From a virus, in the IMG/VR virus record IMGVR_UViG_3300032046_000005, positions 1 to 64,000 of that record: a DNA stretch of 64,000 nt; one strand, 5' to 3'. The notes beneath the pieces were generated by a model. It was not told the origin of the DNA, did no database searches, and saw nothing but the letters and a program-made list of their open reading frames with translations. Positions 1 through 8,370 of the stretch are shown here, in pieces; within the stretch, counting starts at the first letter, position 1, and each line of letters opens with the position of its first letter. Position numbers and translations under genes: made by a program.

Positions 1-105
1 GACGATTGCAAGCATTATTTGGCGAGTTTGAATTTTTGCAAGGCGTGGAAAATGCCTCGTGATGTGTTAACGGTTGATAATTGCAAGAGGTTCAAGAAAA
101 AATGA
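1..105 (+). CDS. 3' end of a small Cys-containing protein (partial)
   Basis: An open frame enters from the left edge and ends at TGA 103-105, leaving 34 visible codons. Three cysteines are spaced widely (C-x9-C-x14-C) among lysines. That resembles the small metal-binding proteins in the rest of this operon, but no family can be named. The stop overlaps the next start codon as ATGA, the usual junction in this genome, which supports it as a real translated gene end. The N-terminus lies outside the window. Confidence 0.6.
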   Translation, partial: DDCKHYLASLNFCKAWKMPRDVLTVDNCKRFKKK

Positions 106-269
106 GTAAAGAAAAAAATGAAGATGAATTTGGAAAAATGTTGAAAGGAGCAATTTCTTGTGGCATGCAAGGAAATAGAATGCATGTGACATATGAAAAT
201 GGGAATGAAAAAAGGTTTGTGTTTGAAGATGGAAAGTGGAAAGATGAGATGGAGTTGATGATGAAATGA
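102..269 (+). CDS. hypothetical small protein, 55 aa
   Basis: I chose ATG 102 because it overlaps the preceding stop as ATGA; a TTG at 81 in the same frame would add seven residues inside the previous gene. The protein is charged. Its C-terminal half looks like two short beta strands (NGNEKRFVFEDGKWKDE). No family is recognised. It overlaps the next gene by ATGA, so the two are probably translated together. Confidence 0.6.
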   Translation: MSKEKNEDEFGKMLKGAISCGMQGNRMHVTYENGNEKRFVFEDGKWKDEMELMMK

Positions 270-508
270 ACGTGGAAAGAGATGAATTAGAAGATTATAT
301 CAAGGATTTGGAAGATAAAGTTGAAATAATGAAGAAAATAAAAATTTTACGAGAAGCTTTAATTGATGGAATTCGAGAAATTTTAAGCGAGAATTTGCCT
401 TTGGATGGAAATGTTCATGAAGATGATAAATTACAAAGTTTTACTTTTAATGTAAAAACGAACGATTATAAATTAGAAATTAAAATTGAAAGTGAAATTA
501 AAAAATGA
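266..508 (+). CDS. hypothetical small coiled-coil protein, 80 aa
   Basis: Acidic protein whose first 45 residues form a likely helix or coiled coil (ELEDYIKDLEDKVEIMKKIK), followed by a predicted strand-rich tail. It starts and ends in ATGA overlaps with its neighbours. I do not recognise the family. The context is an operon of mini-proteins at the left edge. Confidence 0.6.
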   Translation: MNVERDELEDYIKDLEDKVEIMKKIKILREALIDGIREILSENLPLDGNVHEDDKLQSFTFNVKTNDYKLEIKIESEIKK

Positions 509-648
509 ACGAAAGATGTTTTTCTGAATTAGAAAAAGATATTTTTCTTGATATTTTAATGATATTTAGAGAAAAAGTTGAAGATGTTTTTAATAGAAAA
601 TGTATAGAATTTTGGTTAGAACAAAAAAAGGAATTTTTTGGATGGTAA
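505..648 (+). CDS. hypothetical mini-protein, 47 aa
   Basis: A short frame starting at ATG 505 (ATGA overlap with the previous stop) and ending at TAA 646-648, six bases before the HAD gene. It looks helical and amphipathic (LEKDIFLDILMIFREKVEDV) and has two cysteines. Support is positional: it exactly fills the gap between two tightly linked genes. No function can be assigned. Confidence 0.5.
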   Translation: MNERCFSELEKDIFLDILMIFREKVEDVFNRKCIEFWLEQKKEFFGW

Positions 649-654
649 TGTAAA

Positions 655-1212
655 ATGAGCAAGACTTTGTATTTTTTTGATATTGATGGATGCACAATGC
701 CTTCTATTTTTCCTAACGATTTGTTCTATAATACTGATATAGAAAAATTAGATATTATCATAAAAGCATATCAAGAAGCGAAAAGATTGTATTGGGATTG
801 GAAATCAAACGGAACTGGATTATATCCCAACTTCGTGGAATTTTATAAGGAAATTAGCAAGGAAAAACCTGTTATAACTTTCATAACTGGACGGCAAAGA
901 GATATTTTTGGTTGGTTAACACGATGGCAATTAAAACCATTAAATGATATTAATAATTATTATGATGTTGAATATTTTCCAAGCGAACTGAATCACACAA
1001 AACAACGATATATTGATTTTAAAAACGTTAGTATTGGGGAATTAGTACCAACCAAACGGTTTGCAGGTATTTTGAACATTTTTGATGATAACAACGATTA
1101 TTTTCAAGATTTAAAGAATCAGTTTCATTTAGCAAAAATGAATTGTTGTTTAATGAAAAGCAACGAAGATTGGGAATTGATGTTAACGAAACTAAAGAAC
1201 GGAGAGATGTGA
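655..1212 (+). CDS. HAD-superfamily phosphatase-like protein
   Basis: The 185-residue protein shows the HAD motif order. Motif I is FFDIDG at residues 7-12, with nucleophile D9 and D11; motif II is the threonine in FITGR near residue 78; motif IV is the acidic FDDNND near 143-148. Such enzymes use an aspartyl-phosphate intermediate and Mg2+ to dephosphorylate small molecules or nucleic-acid ends. The large segment between motifs I and II would hold a cap that sets substrate choice, and it cannot be read from sequence. In viruses similar proteins act as nucleotide phosphatases or 3' DNA/RNA phosphatases; that role is inference here. It lies 1 base from the radical SAM gene, probably co-transcribed. 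Confidence 0.75.
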   Translation: MSKTLYFFDIDGCTMPSIFPNDLFYNTDIEKLDIIIKAYQEAKRLYWDWKSNGTGLYPNFVEFYKEISKEKPVITFITGRQRDIFGWLTRWQLKPLNDINNYYDVEYFPSELNHTKQRYIDFKNVSIGELVPTKRFAGILNIFDDNNDYFQDLKNQFHLAKMNCCLMKSNEDWELMLTKLKNGEM

Positions 1213-1213
1213 A

Positions 1214-1984
1214 ATGAGAACAAAAGGGACATTAGAATGGGCTGATTCAAATATCAATTGTTATTATGGATGTTCAAATGATTGTGTTTACTGCTACTCA
1301 AAAAGAATGGCGTTACAATATGGAAGAATCAAGTTAGAAGATCAGTGGAAAAAAATGATTCCCAACGAGAAAGCGATAAACAAGCAATATAGAAAAAGAG
1401 AAGGAAGAATCATGTTTCCAACTTCACATGATATTACTGAATATTCTTACGATAATTGTATTATTGTACTAAAAAAACTATTAAAAGTAGGTAATGAAAT
1501 ATTGATTACAACAAAACCCAATGACGATTTGATGTTTGATTTAATGGAAACTTTAGATAATTGGAAAAAACAAGTATTGTTCCGGTTTACAATAACATCT
1601 TTTGATGACGATTTGTTAAAGAAATATGAACCAAATGCTCCTGATTATGAATCAAGATATATGAGCATTTATAATGCGTTTGAAAATGGATGGAAAACTA
1701 GCATATCAATTGAACCATTTCTAGATAAAGATCCAACTTATTTAATTACAAGATTTTTTGATATGGATGATGGAGGAGTTGATATCATAACTGATACGAT
1801 ATGGCTTGGTGTCATGAGTGGAATTGTTCCTGAAGAACTAAAAGTTAATTACACGAAAGAAAATCTTGTTTTGATAACCAATAAAATAAAAAAATTACCA
1901 GGAAAAATACGATCTAAGATTCGATTTAAGGATTCAATTTGTAATTTATTACATTTAGAAAGCAATAGAATCATAGAGGTTTGA
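1214..1984 (+). CDS. radical SAM protein, SplB-like
   Basis: 256 residues. The C-x3-C-x2-C cluster at C20, C24 and C27, followed by Tyr, is the [4Fe-4S]/S-adenosylmethionine site of radical SAM enzymes. An extra Cys (C16) precedes it. The context GTLEWADSNINCYYGC resembles the spore-photoproduct-lyase-like COG1533 group often seen in phages. The rest fits a partial TIM barrel: MFPTSHDITEYS, then ILITTKPN, then ISIEPF. Substrate unknown; nucleic-acid repair or modification is plausible from the SplB relationship but not shown. It starts 1 base after the HAD gene. Confidence 0.8.
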   Translation: MRTKGTLEWADSNINCYYGCSNDCVYCYSKRMALQYGRIKLEDQWKKMIPNEKAINKQYRKREGRIMFPTSHDITEYSYDNCIIVLKKLLKVGNEILITTKPNDDLMFDLMETLDNWKKQVLFRFTITSFDDDLLKKYEPNAPDYESRYMSIYNAFENGWKTSISIEPFLDKDPTYLITRFFDMDDGGVDIITDTIWLGVMSGIVPEELKVNYTKENLVLITNKIKKLPGKIRSKIRFKDSICNLLHLESNRIIEV

Positions 1985-1987
1985 AAA

Positions 1988-2245
1988 ATGGAAAAATTAA
2001 TTCAATATAGAAAAAAAGACTTGTTAAAGCAAACAGAAGATAAAAAGGGAAAATGTTGTGTATGTGGACACGATTTAGAACATCACATTGACGAAGGAAC
2101 GCATTGGAGATGTCATTCGACTGCAAGTGATTGGTTTCAATGCGAGTGTAATCTTTCAAAAGAACGAGCTGATAACGATATGAATTATTACGACGAGCAA
2201 AGGAGATTGATTTTGATGTTTGAACAAGAAGGATTGATAAAATGA
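1988..2245 (+). CDS. zinc-finger mini-protein, 85 aa
   Basis: Contains KCCVCGHDLEHH, then HWRCHS and FQCECN, giving cysteines and histidines enough for one or two zinc sites (C-x2-C at residues 24-27, later C-x-C). The ends are basic and helical. It overlaps the next gene by ATGA. Probably a nucleic-acid- or protein-binding accessory factor; no precise family. Confidence 0.65.
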   Translation: MEKLIQYRKKDLLKQTEDKKGKCCVCGHDLEHHIDEGTHWRCHSTASDWFQCECNLSKERADNDMNYYDEQRRLILMFEQEGLIK

Positions 2246-2457
2246 GCGAAAAAGAAAAACTTCCAAAATTACATTATTTTGAAGAAAGAAAAGCAGATCC
2301 TAATGATATATTTTTGAACATATCAATAATGCAAGGATATGTTCCAAAAGAATGTTTGCTTGGTGGACAATTGGTATTTGGTTTAGTAAGTGATGGAAAA
2401 GATCCTTGTAAAGGATGTATGGGACCAAGAGATGTTTGCAAAGGAAGAGTAAAATGA
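2242..2457 (+). CDS. small Cys-containing hypothetical protein, 71 aa
   Basis: The C-terminal quarter carries DPCKGCMGPRDVCKG (C-x2-C-x6-C), with one earlier Cys in KECLLGGQ, so a single metal site is likely. The N-terminal part is unremarkable. ATGA overlaps on both sides put it within the same translational chain. Family not recognised. Confidence 0.6.
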   Translation: MSEKEKLPKLHYFEERKADPNDIFLNISIMQGYVPKECLLGGQLVFGLVSDGKDPCKGCMGPRDVCKGRVK

Positions 2458-2633
2458 GCAAAGAAAAAGAAACAGATTGCACTTGGTGTAAGTGGTATGG
2501 AGGATTTGACGAAGGAGAAGGAGGATGTTCTGAAAGCTATTGTAGTTGTAATGATACTCAAAACGATTGTAAAGGAAGCGATTTTCCTGAATATGAAAGG
2601 CATTGTCCATATTTTGAAAGTAAATACGATTAA
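2454..2633 (+). CDS. Cys-rich mini-protein, 59 aa
   Basis: I chose ATG 2454 (ATGA overlap) over an upstream in-frame ATG at 2415 that would lie inside the previous gene. Eight cysteines in 59 residues (TDCTWCKWY, GGCSESYCSCND, NDCKG, RHCPYFE) suggest two bound zinc ions or another metal cluster. The CTWCKWY start and HCPYFE end resemble short phage proteins of unknown role. Confidence 0.6.
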   Translation: MSKEKETDCTWCKWYGGFDEGEGGCSESYCSCNDTQNDCKGSDFPEYERHCPYFESKYD

Positions 2634-2653
2634 AGATCAAAAGGATTGAGAAT

Positions 2654-3196
2654 ATGATGATATGGAGTTTAGATAATGTAATTTTGAAAAAGAACGAGAT
2701 TGATGATATGCTTGATAAAATGGATAATGCAGAAGAAATTGAATTTAATTATCAAAACAAATTTATGATAAAAGGATTATTTAAATTGAGAAAAATGTAT
2801 AATGATAAGAAATTAGACAACGATTATATGTTTATTGAAAGATTAGAAATTGAAAAAATAAACATTAAAGAAATAAATATGAGTAAGTTAGTTAGAAAAC
2901 ACGAATCAAGAAAAGATTGTATTGAATGTAATGAATTTGATAGAACAAAATATATAGATAAATATCCCAAAAAATGCAAGTGTGGAGGATTCATTCATCA
3001 TGAACTTGAATGCAGAGGATGGGATAGAACTTCATTTTCTTGGTCAAGTCATATAATTAAATGTGATAAATGTAATACAATAATGCGGTTTGATATTGAT
3101 ATAGGATGGGAATGGGAAGATGATTATGATAATTATGAACTCCAATATTTTAAAGCATTAAAAAGATTTAAAGAAAAGAGAGATAAAAACGATTAA
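2654..3196 (+). CDS. hypothetical protein with C-terminal zinc ribbon, 180 aa
   Basis: The N-terminal 90 residues are charged and probably mixed alpha/beta. Cysteine pairs follow: DCIEC near 90, KCKCGG near 116, and IIKCDKCN about 25 residues later, so a four-Cys zinc ribbon is formed by the CKCG and CDKC knuckles. A very acidic, aromatic tail (GWEWEDDYDNYE) ends the protein. ATG at 2654 and ATG at 2657 are both possible starts. Function unknown. Confidence 0.6.
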   Translation: MMIWSLDNVILKKNEIDDMLDKMDNAEEIEFNYQNKFMIKGLFKLRKMYNDKKLDNDYMFIERLEIEKINIKEINMSKLVRKHESRKDCIECNEFDRTKYIDKYPKKCKCGGFIHHELECRGWDRTSFSWSSHIIKCDKCNTIMRFDIDIGWEWEDDYDNYELQYFKALKRFKEKRDKND

Positions 3197-3219
3197 AAAT
3201 TATAATGAGTTGAAAATGA

Positions 3220-3423
3220 ATGAAAATTCAAATAAATTACAGAAGAAAAGATTTTGATAACGGATTAGAAGAGTTTGCATTTAGAGTATGGATTGAATCA
3301 GAAGATTTGGTAAGAGGATTAACTAACAATGAAAAAGAAGAAATGTTAAAAGATTTGTTGAAAGCAATGCCTATTGATTTGGTTGATATTATATTACAAG
3401 AGAAATTGAAACGACCTGATTGA
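3220..3423 (+). CDS. hypothetical small protein, 67 aa
   Basis: Likely beta-strand start (MKIQINYR) and two helices (NNEKEEMLKDLLKAM, LVDIILQEKL). It ends 3 bases before the helicase start, so it is probably co-transcribed with it. No family recognised. Confidence 0.55.
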   Translation: MKIQINYRRKDFDNGLEEFAFRVWIESEDLVRGLTNNEKEEMLKDLLKAMPIDLVDIILQEKLKRPD

Positions 3424-3426
3424 ATA

Positions 3427-5118
3427 ATGTTAAATGATATAAAGCTATATTTTCCAAAACCAACATTTAGACCAAACCAAGAACAAATTTTGAAGGATGC
3501 GTTCAACGAGCTTGAGAAAGGAACGAAAGTAGTGATTATTGAGGGTCCGACTGGATTTGGGAAGTCTCCAGTTAATGTTGCAATTGGGAGAAAGTTCAAG
3601 CCGGCGTTTTACACGACACCACAAGTCAAGTTAGTGGAGCAATTGAACAACGATTTTGGTCAGAAGGGATTAGCGATTGATGGTTGTAGTTCAAGCGATA
3701 TAATGGCATTGTTGGGGAGAAAGAATTATATCTGTAAGTTATCAGGAACGAGTTCAGACGAATGTTATGGAAGAGAAGAAGGATGCTCGAAAGAAGAGAA
3801 ATGCACATATTGGAAACAAAAAATGGCTACTAGAGAAGCAGATATAGCAATTTTGACGTTTGCAATGTTGATCGTGAATACATACTTGCCAGAAACGATG
3901 GGTTTTCCGAAGCGAAAGTTATTGATAATAGATGAATGCCATGGACTTGAAGGACAAGTTGCGAGCATGTTTGCTGGATTCACGATAACTCCAGGAGCTT
4001 TTAGATACGATGGAAACATTTACATGGATTGGGAGATATTTTTGAGAAAAGTTCCAAGATTTGAGAAAGTTAAGAATAAATACATACTTGCAAATGATTA
4101 TAAAGAATTCATAACTGAAATTGGGAACATTTATGAAGACTTTTTTAGAGTTATAACACAACAAAAAGACAAGATTTCGCAAGGTTCGCAAGATAAAGTT
4201 GCAAACAAACTCAAGCAAATCGAATATCTCGAACAATCGATAAAGAACGATAGAAAATGGATAATTAATTTGACAAAGGAACACAATCAAATAACGAGAA
4301 TAGAGTTTAAACCTATTGATGTTGACTACTTTTTACAAGAAAAAATATGGTCTCAAGCTGAACAATATGTGTTAAGTTCAGCTACGATTCCATTTCGATA
4401 CAATGTTGAGAAATGGCTCAAACGATTAGGATTAAAGAACGAATCATATGCATTTTTATCAGCTCCGATGTCGTTCCCGATTGAAAACCGACCGATTTTG
4501 AGAACATTTATGGGGGGAGAAATGACTTATGGAAACGAAAGCATTAACTTTGATTCGAACGTGGAGAAATGCAGAGAAATCATTGAACAACATCCCAACG
4601 AACGGGGAGTAATACATTCGGTTAGTTTTGAAAGAGGAAAGAAAATTGCTAAGGCATTAGATGATGAAAGCATATTTTTACATGAATACCAATACAAAAA
4701 AAAAACAAATAAGAACGAAGAAGAAAACGGAGAAAAAGAAGATATTATAAACGATTGGCAACATTCACACAAGTTAATTTTGATATCGCCATCTGTATTT
4801 GAAGGTGTGGATTTGAAAGACGACATGTGCAGATATCAGATTTTATTTAAGGTTCCATATCCAAATACAGAAGATGGAAGAATCAACTATTTAGTAACCG
4901 AGAAAAAAGATTGGGTATGGTATATGAACGAAACGGCAAAAACAGTAATACAAATGTATGGAAGAGCTGTAAGAAGCGATATTGATCACGCGACATTCTA
5001 TATTGTTGATGGAAGCTTTAATAAGTTATTGAATAATAAAACAGTAAAGTTTCCTAAGTGGTTTCTTGAAGCTTTAGATATTAAAGAACTAACAATTGAC
5101 GATTATTTTAGCAAATAA
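3427..5118 (+). CDS. XPD/DinG-like superfamily 2 DNA helicase with Fe-S-type cysteines
   Basis: 563 residues with the full helicase set: Walker A GPTGFGKS (40-47), DECH box (169-172), SAT motif (318-320), a motif V-like SPSVFEGVDL (455-463) and motif VI QMYGRAVRS (509-517). Four cysteines between motifs Ia and II (C103, C113, C120, C126) match the position of the 4Fe-4S cluster in XPD, Rad3 and DinG. These enzymes unwind DNA 5' to 3' and use the cluster domain to wedge the duplex. The protein is shorter than cellular XPD/DinG (about 650-720 residues) but appears complete. A role in viral replication or recombination is likely. The stop codon lies just before the methyltransferase ATG. Confidence 0.85.
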   Translation: MLNDIKLYFPKPTFRPNQEQILKDAFNELEKGTKVVIIEGPTGFGKSPVNVAIGRKFKPAFYTTPQVKLVEQLNNDFGQKGLAIDGCSSSDIMALLGRKNYICKLSGTSSDECYGREEGCSKEEKCTYWKQKMATREADIAILTFAMLIVNTYLPETMGFPKRKLLIIDECHGLEGQVASMFAGFTITPGAFRYDGNIYMDWEIFLRKVPRFEKVKNKYILANDYKEFITEIGNIYEDFFRVITQQKDKISQGSQDKVANKLKQIEYLEQSIKNDRKWIINLTKEHNQITRIEFKPIDVDYFLQEKIWSQAEQYVLSSATIPFRYNVEKWLKRLGLKNESYAFLSAPMSFPIENRPILRTFMGGEMTYGNESINFDSNVEKCREIIEQHPNERGVIHSVSFERGKKIAKALDDESIFLHEYQYKKKTNKNEEENGEKEDIINDWQHSHKLILISPSVFEGVDLKDDMCRYQILFKVPYPNTEDGRINYLVTEKKDWVWYMNETAKTVIQMYGRAVRSDIDHATFYIVDGSFNKLLNNKTVKFPKWFLEALDIKELTIDDYFSK

Positions 5119-5119
5119 T

Positions 5120-5980
5120 ATGATTGAATATGAAAATAAAATTGTTTTAGGAGATTGTTTAGAAATATTACCTCAACTTCCTAATAAAATATTTGATTTG
5201 ATTATCATAGATTTACCATATAATCTTAAAAAAGATTTTCAAAATGATAATTTTTCTTCTTTTGATTTTAAAAAATTATTAAAAAAATGGATGAAAGAAA
5301 TCATATTAAAATTAAAAGAAAATGGAAGTATTTATATTTTTATGGGTCATGATTATAAAGAATATTTAAGAAGAATGTTATCAAAACATTTAATATTTAA
5401 AAGAGAATTGATTTGGTGGTATAAAGATTATGGAATAAAATGGGGAAAAGGAAATTATCTTTCTGAATTTGATTCTATTCTTTTTTTTGTTAAATCTGAT
5501 AATTATATTTTCAATTCAATCAAAAGGGAACCTTCTAAATCTACATTAAAAAGATGGAGTAAATATGCTGATACTGATGGTTTTATTGATTGGAAATATT
5601 TACCTCCATATCATAAAATAAAATATAAAACAGAAGAAAACTACAATAAAAATGGAAAATGGAATATAAATGTGGGCAAACGAATGGGAAATGTTTTTTG
5701 TATTCCTAGAGTTTCAAGAGGTAATAATCCAGAAAAGAAGTTTGGAAACCATCCAACCCAAAAACCGGAAGCATTGATAGAAAATTTCATAAAAGTAAGT
5801 TCTAATGAAAATGATTTAATAGGAGATTTTTTTATGGGTTCGGGAACAACTTGTGTAGTTGCTAAAAAATTAAGAAGAAAATATTTTGGATGTGAAATCG
5901 AATCAAAATATTGTGAAATAGCAAAAAAAAGATTGAATGATATCAATGTTTATCAAAACATAACTAAATTTTTCAAATAA
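5120..5980 (+). CDS. DNA methyltransferase, beta-class (N6-adenine or N4-cytosine)
   Basis: The catalytic motif IV DLPY (31-34) precedes the AdoMet-binding motif I FMGSG (238-242), the beta-class order. The NHPTQKP block (about 210-216) is the usual motif X-side signature of this family. The region between 80 and 200 would be the target-recognition domain. I chose ATG 5120 directly after the helicase stop; a TTG at 5096 in the same frame overlaps the helicase. It is one of four DNA methyltransferase genes here, of which one is broken, and probably marks viral DNA against host restriction. DLPY rather than DPPY is a mild variant. Confidence 0.85.
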   Translation: MIEYENKIVLGDCLEILPQLPNKIFDLIIIDLPYNLKKDFQNDNFSSFDFKKLLKKWMKEIILKLKENGSIYIFMGHDYKEYLRRMLSKHLIFKRELIWWYKDYGIKWGKGNYLSEFDSILFFVKSDNYIFNSIKREPSKSTLKRWSKYADTDGFIDWKYLPPYHKIKYKTEENYNKNGKWNINVGKRMGNVFCIPRVSRGNNPEKKFGNHPTQKPEALIENFIKVSSNENDLIGDFFMGSGTTCVVAKKLRRKYFGCEIESKYCEIAKKRLNDINVYQNITKFFK

Positions 5981-5986
5981 AAAAAG

Positions 5987-5996
5987 TTTATATATA
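5987..5996 (+). promoter_or_regulatory. archaeal TATA box, leaderless promoter
   Basis: TTTATATATA, centred about 26 bases before ATG 6018, so transcription should begin at or next to the start codon. It lies in the short gap after the methyltransferase gene. Confidence 0.6.
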
Positions 5997-6017
5997 CAAA
6001 ACAACTATATATTATAT

Positions 6018-6419
6018 ATGATAAATATGAATAATAAAAAATCATACAAACAAAAATTAGCAAAAGAATGCTTAAATAACAAATGGTATTCAATTGACCT
6101 TAGACTTGATAAATTAACTGAAGATGAAAAAAGAAATGATTTAAAATATCATCTTCATATAATTGGAATATTTAATTGCTGTGCTTTTTGTGATGATGTG
6201 GAATTTAGAAGCCATTTTAACGATAGTATGAAGTGTTTTGATATGTGTGATTTTTGTATAGTAAAAAGAAAATGTATTAGAATGATTAAAAAGATTAATA
6301 AAAATGCAAGTATTAAAAAAGGGAATGTTGAAAAAGTAAAGAAATGTGTAAAGAAAACAATTAAAACATTAGAAAAAATGGCAGGAATAAAAAATGATAA
6401 AAAAAGCAATGGAACTTGA
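6018..6419 (+). CDS. Cys-rich zinc protein, 133 aa
   Basis: A central cluster has CCAFC, then KCFDMCDFC and KRKC, giving eight cysteines with two CxxC pairs, typical of a double zinc site. The C-terminal 45 residues are strongly basic (KKGNVEKVKKCVKKTIK), which suits nucleic-acid binding. The start at ATG 6018 fits the TATA box; ATG 6027 is the alternative. First gene of a new transcription unit. Function unknown. Confidence 0.65.
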   Translation: MINMNNKKSYKQKLAKECLNNKWYSIDLRLDKLTEDEKRNDLKYHLHIIGIFNCCAFCDDVEFRSHFNDSMKCFDMCDFCIVKRKCIRMIKKINKNASIKKGNVEKVKKCVKKTIKTLEKMAGIKNDKKSNGT

Positions 6420-6570
6420 AAAGAGAATTGAAAATCTCGAAAAGAATCAAGAAAGACTAGAAGATGTTGTAAAATCAATTATAAACGTTTGCCTGCTTGG
6501 ATTTGATCATTCGATCAAAAACAAGGAAGTAAACAAGTTAAAGACTTTCTTGAACGAAGTGAAAAAGTAA
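6394..6570 (+). CDS. small coiled-coil protein, 58 aa
   Basis: Frame from ATG 6394 (or in-frame ATG 6409) to TAA 6568-6570, overlapping the end of the preceding gene. The first 30 residues form a heptad-like helix (MELEKRIENLEKNQERLEDV). Its stop overlaps the next ATG as TAATG, which supports translation. Function unknown. Confidence 0.55.
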   Translation: MIKKAMELEKRIENLEKNQERLEDVVKSIINVCLLGFDHSIKNKEVNKLKTFLNEVKK

Positions 6571-6992
6571 TGGATAGACGAGGACATCTAATAGCTTCAG
6601 AATTTATTTTGGTCATGTGCTTATGTGTATATTTGATAATTTCATTAAGGGAATATGGAACTTACGGTGTTTTCATATCAACAATCTGGTCAATTGGAAC
6701 ATATTTATTTGGTTGCATATTACCAGATTTTGATCATCCAAATGTTCAAGAAAAAATGATTGTGATAAAGTGGTTAAAGAACATTACAAAACATAGAGGT
6801 CATTGGCACAGTTTAGTTGCCATGAGCGTGTATGGAGCTTTGATACTTTATGTGATGTGGTTGTTTCAAATCGTGTTTTGGCAATTTCCGGTAATTTCAG
6901 GAATGCTTGGTTTCTTTAGTCATTTGGTGGAAGATGATTTGAACAGATACAAGTTAAAGAGCAAGCCGGAAAGGGGAGTTAAGGTATGGTGA
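6570..6992 (+). CDS. membrane-bound metal-dependent hydrolase, YdjM/DUF457-like
   Basis: 140 residues with about four hydrophobic segments and the metal-ligand pattern of the YdjM (LexA-induced inner membrane hydrolase) family: RRGH near residue 3, LPDFDH near 52, KHRGHWHS near 74 and FFSHLVEDD near 112. These His/Asp residues form the presumed metal site on one face of the membrane. Phages and archaeal viruses carry it often, but the substrate is unknown; a phospholipase-like role has been proposed for the family. It starts on the last base of the previous stop. Confidence 0.7.
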   Translation: MDRRGHLIASEFILVMCLCVYLIISLREYGTYGVFISTIWSIGTYLFGCILPDFDHPNVQEKMIVIKWLKNITKHRGHWHSLVAMSVYGALILYVMWLFQIVFWQFPVISGMLGFFSHLVEDDLNRYKLKSKPERGVKVW

Positions 6993-7037
6993 TTTTAAAC
7001 GATTGAATACAGTATCGATCAAATAAGTAAAAAAGAA

Positions 7038-7184
7038 TTGTTTAAAGAAAACAGAGAATTGAAAAAAGAAATACAAGAATTACAAAACGAAAATTATAAC
7101 ATCAAAAAACAAATGAAAGAATTACAAAACAGATATGATATTGAAATAGCTAGTAAACCAATTGTAAAAACGAGAGTAATGTAA
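7038..7184 (+). CDS. leucine-zipper-like mini-protein, 48 aa
   Basis: The frame ends at TAA 7182-7184 and overlaps the next ATG (TAATG). There is no ATG; TTG 7038 is the best start, and the frame is open back to about 7007. The product is nearly all coiled coil with two repeats of KELQN (ELKKEIQELQNENYNIKKQM). Start uncertain. Confidence 0.4.
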   Translation: MFKENRELKKEIQELQNENYNIKKQMKELQNRYDIEIASKPIVKTRVM

Positions 7185-7333
7185 TGAGATGTAAAGAATG
7201 TGTTCATTTAACTGAAGACAAGACAATATACAAGAGACCTTGGTGTTTGCTTGATGGTAATGATGTGTTTGATAAGAATCAGATATGTTCAATTGATGTA
7301 AAAAATTACGAAATGAGGAATAAAAATGGTTAA
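7184..7333 (+). CDS. zinc mini-protein, 49 aa
   Basis: Begins MRCKECVHL with a later WCLLDG and QICSID, so four cysteines (C-x2-C, C, C) could hold one zinc. The same layout recurs in the mini-proteins at 9449 and 11018. It overlaps both neighbours by a few bases. No characterised homologue is known to me. Confidence 0.55.
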   Translation: MRCKECVHLTEDKTIYKRPWCLLDGNDVFDKNQICSIDVKNYEMRNKNG

Positions 7334-7487
7334 AGTAGTTGTTGAAATTTACACTGATCTTATAGGAAAACTTGAAAAAATAGGACAAAGTGGCAAAGCA
7401 AGTTCAGGATATAGACAAGATTTTCAATTTTGCTTGATAAAAGCAATTGAAGAATTTATAAAGAAATATGAAAATGAAGTGAAATGA
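7326..7487 (+). CDS. hypothetical small protein, 53 aa
   Basis: ATG 7326 to TGA 7485-7487, overlapping the previous gene by 8 bases. Sequence MVKVVVEIYTDLIGKL, a short Gly/Ser loop, then a helix (LIKAIEEFIKKYENEVK). It has the size and strand-helix look of a small regulator, but no family match can be claimed. Confidence 0.5.
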   Translation: MVKVVVEIYTDLIGKLEKIGQSGKASSGYRQDFQFCLIKAIEEFIKKYENEVK

Positions 7488-7490
7488 AAA

Positions 7491-7988
7491 ATGAACATGA
7501 AAGGTATAAAAACAAAAACAATAAAATTTGAAAACATAAAGTTAGAAAATAAAGAAGCAAGTGTATTGTTTCATGCAATGGAATTGAATTATGAAGAAGG
7601 TTTAAGAATACACTTAAACAATCAACATGGTAATGTGAAATCGTTAATAGGTAGAAAAGTGTTTGATGGATGGATATTCGATGAAATCATGTTTGAGATT
7701 GAAGACAAAGAAGTTGATGATAAAACAAAATTGAAAGAACTTGAAGATAAATTCATAAAATGTGAAAATAAAATCATTTATATGAATAATAAATTTAATG
7801 ATGACATAATTACTTTAGCAAAAAATCAAATTGGTATGAATCAACAAGGTTTATGTGTAAAAGTTGATGATTTGAATAGAAAGTTAATATCACAATTTGA
7901 TGCAATAAAAAATATTAATGCAAATATTGAAAAAATTTTTAATAACATATCAAGTATTGAAGATGATATAGAAGATTTGGAGGATTGA
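7491..7988 (+). CDS. hypothetical protein with C-terminal coiled coil, 165 aa
   Basis: The first 80 residues look globular (FDGWIFDEIMFEIEDKEVDD). From about residue 82 onward long heptad-rich helices are interrupted by a short loop. It ends in a very acidic tail (SSIEDDIEDLED). An oligomerising or scaffold-like role is possible; not recognised. Confidence 0.6.
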   Translation: MNMKGIKTKTIKFENIKLENKEASVLFHAMELNYEEGLRIHLNNQHGNVKSLIGRKVFDGWIFDEIMFEIEDKEVDDKTKLKELEDKFIKCENKIIYMNNKFNDDIITLAKNQIGMNQQGLCVKVDDLNRKLISQFDAIKNINANIEKIFNNISSIEDDIEDLED

Positions 7989-8028
7989 TAGTAAAACGAT
8001 AAATGATAAAGAAACAAAAGAACTGAAG

Positions 8029-8370
8029 TTGAAACTATACAAGGAAACGCTTGAAAAGAAATGGATTCCTTTTAGCAAAGGATTGCAAGAAGGCAAATGT
8101 GTTTTTTGCGAAAATGCTATGGAAAGAGGTAGAAAGATGTGTGGGAACAACGATTTTTTTTCTTGTAATTATTGTTTGTGTAATCTAGAATTATGTAATG
8201 AATTTAATGACAATGCTTTATATCAAAAAATTGACTCAATGTTAAATAGAATATATGCAGATTTACAATATTTAATATATATGGAAATGTGGAGAAAGTA
8301 TTCTTGGTTAATGATCGAAGGATTGAAAAGAGAAATCAAAAAAACCGAAGATGAATTAATAAATGAATAA
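8029..8370 (+). CDS. zinc-finger protein, 113 aa
   Basis: No ATG is available; TTG 8029 is the best start. Two CxxC-type pairs occur in the middle: KCVFCENA, then a single Cys in KMCGNN, and FSCNYCLCN. The C-terminal half is helical with a hydrophobic stretch (LQYLIYMEMWRKYSWLMI). It overlaps the next gene. Function unknown. Confidence 0.5.
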   Translation: MKLYKETLEKKWIPFSKGLQEGKCVFCENAMERGRKMCGNNDFFSCNYCLCNLELCNEFNDNALYQKIDSMLNRIYADLQYLIYMEMWRKYSWLMIEGLKREIKKTEDELINE